Below are positions 63,029 through 64,000 of a stretch of 64,000 bases of DNA, one piece after another. The position numbers were made by a program, and so were the translations under genes. How positions within the stretch are numbered: position 1 is the stretch's first letter; each line of letters begins with the position of its first letter. The notes beneath the pieces were generated by a model that worked only from the letters and a program-made list of their open reading frames with translations, made no database searches and had not been told where the DNA came from. Source of the stretch: Spirosoma pollinicola (lineage in GTDB: Bacteria; Bacteroidota; Bacteroidia; Cytophagales; Spirosomataceae); contig NZ_CP025096.1 in NCBI RefSeq assembly GCF_002831565.1, positions 2,643,027 to 2,707,026 of the forward strand. Reading direction: 5' to 3'.

Positions 63029-63853
63029 TTATTCCAGCGTGAAGTTAATCGGTAGGTTGTATTTTACCCGAACCGGACGACCTGACTGTTTACCAGGGCG
63101 CCATTTCGGCATGCCTTTCACTACGCGCTGTGCTTCTTCATCTGTGCCAAAGCCCAGACCTTTCAGCACTTGCACGTCCTGAATACTACCATCGGTATTA
63201 ACGACAAAGCTTACAAACACACGTCCTGAAACGTTGGCCCGTTGAGCAGCCGCCGGGTAGCGCAGGTTTTTGCTTAGGTACTGGCCAAGAGCAGCCATAC
63301 CACCACTAAATTCTGGCTGTTGTTCTACTACCGTAAAGATTTCTTCTTCTTTAGGAGCAGCTTCTACAGCAACTTCCACCTTCGTTGGAGCCGCCGAAGC
63401 TTCGGGAGCTGCAATGATGTTATCGGCATTAGGGTCACCTTCCTGCGTTTTTTCGGCAGCAACAGCTTCCTTTAGTTCCTCAACAGCTGGTGGAGGTGTT
63501 TCTTCAGGTACTTCCTCATCCGGTTTTACTTCCGGTGGCAGGAATTTCACCGTGTTCACCTTCGGTACTTCTACCGGTGGTGGTGGTGGCGGTGGCGGCT
63601 CATTCGGATCAATGGGCGGTGGTGGAAGTTTCATCAAATCCACCTCCGTCATCGATACTTCTTTCTCTACCGGTGTCAAAGCAGTGATGATAGTCGGCGT
63701 CAGTACTCCCAGCGTAAACAGGATACCCCCAATAATCAGGGCACGCGTCATCGTTTTGGGATACGTTTTCCGTAGATCGTAAGCACCATATGCTTTGTTC
63801 CGGTTAGCAAACACGATATCATCGAGTGTTGCCTGGGGGTTTACTTCTGCCAT
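63029..63853 (-). CDS. TonB-type energy transducer
   Basis: 274 residues. An N-terminal cytoplasmic stretch, one membrane helix (ALIIGGILFTLGVLTPTIITAL), a Pro/Glu-rich periplasmic linker (PPPPIDPNEPPPPPPPPVEVP and PEETPPPA), and a C-terminal TonB domain (YPAAAQRANVSGRVFVSFVVN ... MPKWRPGKQSGRPVRVKYNLPINFTLE). It links the inner-membrane proton gradient to outer-membrane receptors. The exbD gene upstream ends 4 bases before it. Confidence 0.95.
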   Translation of the reverse strand: MAEVNPQATLDDIVFANRNKAYGAYDLRKTYPKTMTRALIIGGILFTLGVLTPTIITALTPVEKEVSMTEVDLMKLPPPPIDPNEPPPPPPPPVEVPKVNTVKFLPPEVKPDEEVPEETPPPAVEELKEAVAAEKTQEGDPNADNIIAAPEASAAPTKVEVAVEAAPKEEEIFTVVEQQPEFSGGMAALGQYLSKNLRYPAAAQRANVSGRVFVSFVVNTDGSIQDVQVLKGLGFGTDEEAQRVVKGMPKWRPGKQSGRPVRVKYNLPINFTLE

Positions 63854-63857
63854 GGGT

Positions 63858-64000
63858 TTATACGTCTAATTTTGCTTTGTCTTTGAGAAGTTTCTTCTCG
63901 TCTGCAGTTAAGGCATCCACCAGAGCATAACGCTTCAGCTTCGTAATTGCCATCTCATCGAGTACGTCGACCATGTTTTTATAGGTCGATTGCTTCGTTG
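63858..64000 (-). CDS. C-terminal part of an ExbD-family protein
   Basis: An open frame enters from the right edge and ends at 63858: TYKNMVDVLDEMAITKLKRYALVD, then LTADEKKLLKDKAKLDV. YKNMVDVLDEMxIxxxxRYALVD is characteristic of Bacteroidota ExbD biopolymer transporters, part of the TonB energising complex. Only the last 47 codons are present. Confidence 0.85.
   Translation of the reverse strand, partial: TKQSTYKNMVDVLDEMAITKLKRYALVDALTADEKKLLKDKAKLDV

Noticed and set aside
63270..63782. Gly/Ser-rich open reading frame on the plus strand
   Set aside because: It is the antisense shadow of the Pro/Glu-rich tonB linker; tonB has a clear domain structure on the minus strand.

Overview
This window looks like a chromosomal segment of an aerobic Bacteroidota member of the order Cytophagales, probably close to Spirosoma (inference from gene content and style, not from a search). 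The pointers are a type IX secretion (T9SS) C-terminal sorting domain on two large secreted proteins, an acpP-fabF-rnc cluster, an atpD-atpC pair away from the other ATP synthase genes, a short NuoG, lipoproteins with Bacteroidota-style lipoboxes, LytS/LytTR two-component signalling, Bacteroidota promoter boxes (TTG, about 20 nt, TAnnTTTG) and almost no Shine-Dalgarno sites. No rRNA, tRNA, CRISPR array, intact prophage or intact insertion sequence is visible.

Layout. 0-5 kb: the 5' part of an apparently frameshifted membrane-protein gene, an SDR oxidoreductase, a ROK-family kinase, murB, a SPOR-like lipoprotein and gmd. 5-11 kb: periplasmic HtrA protease, Hsp20, rnc-fabF-acpP and a HAD hydrolase. 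11-15 kb: a minus-strand run of ECF sigma factor, one-TM anti-sigma candidate, Spy/CpxP-like protein, YHYH-domain lipoprotein, MORN-type lipoprotein and a Sco1-like protein whose frame breaks inside its CPxxCP copper motif. 15-18 kb: an APH-fold kinase, a glutamine-synthetase-like ligase and a small lipoprotein. 18-21.6 kb: a LytS-type histidine kinase and LytTR regulator interleaved with two CPBP membrane proteases. 21.7-31 kb: nadB-nadA, a ferredoxin-type reductase, udk, atpC, a secreted hypothetical, atpD and malQ. 31.5-38.6 kb: a PQQ-like beta-propeller lipoprotein, a 1006-residue membrane-TPR protein, an orphan LolD-type ATPase, a haem-binding protein and a Tat-exported Gfo/Idh/MocA oxidoreductase. 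38.9-40.5 kb: an AT-rich patch with a DUF535 (VirK/YbjX) gene and the decayed 3' end of a group II intron. 40.5-44 kb: acyl-CoA dehydrogenase and thiolase, both preceded by the same palindromic operator candidate. 44-52.7 kb: nuoABCDEFGHIJ. 52.8-58.2 kb: two tandem SGNH-type secreted esterase-like T9SS proteins. 58.2-64 kb: obg, adk, a TPR protein, a PstS-like lipoprotein, a small membrane protein, tonB and the end of exbD.

The strongest non-gene signal is a set of long intergenic inverted repeats. All five convergent gene pairs carry one, and several more lie at gene ends or in operon gaps. Their cores differ from one another. Three share a GTCGGG...TGAG...CCCGAC hairpin with a compensated base pair. 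The other leading observations are the shared TATGC-WW-GCATA operator of the two beta-oxidation genes, a relic of a second thiolase C-terminus, the Sco frameshift and the group II intron remnant. No clear-cut new defence or metabolic system is visible. The sigma/YHYH/MORN/Sco cluster, the CPBP-LytSR cluster and the TonB-PstS-TPR cluster are the best candidates for poorly described functional units.
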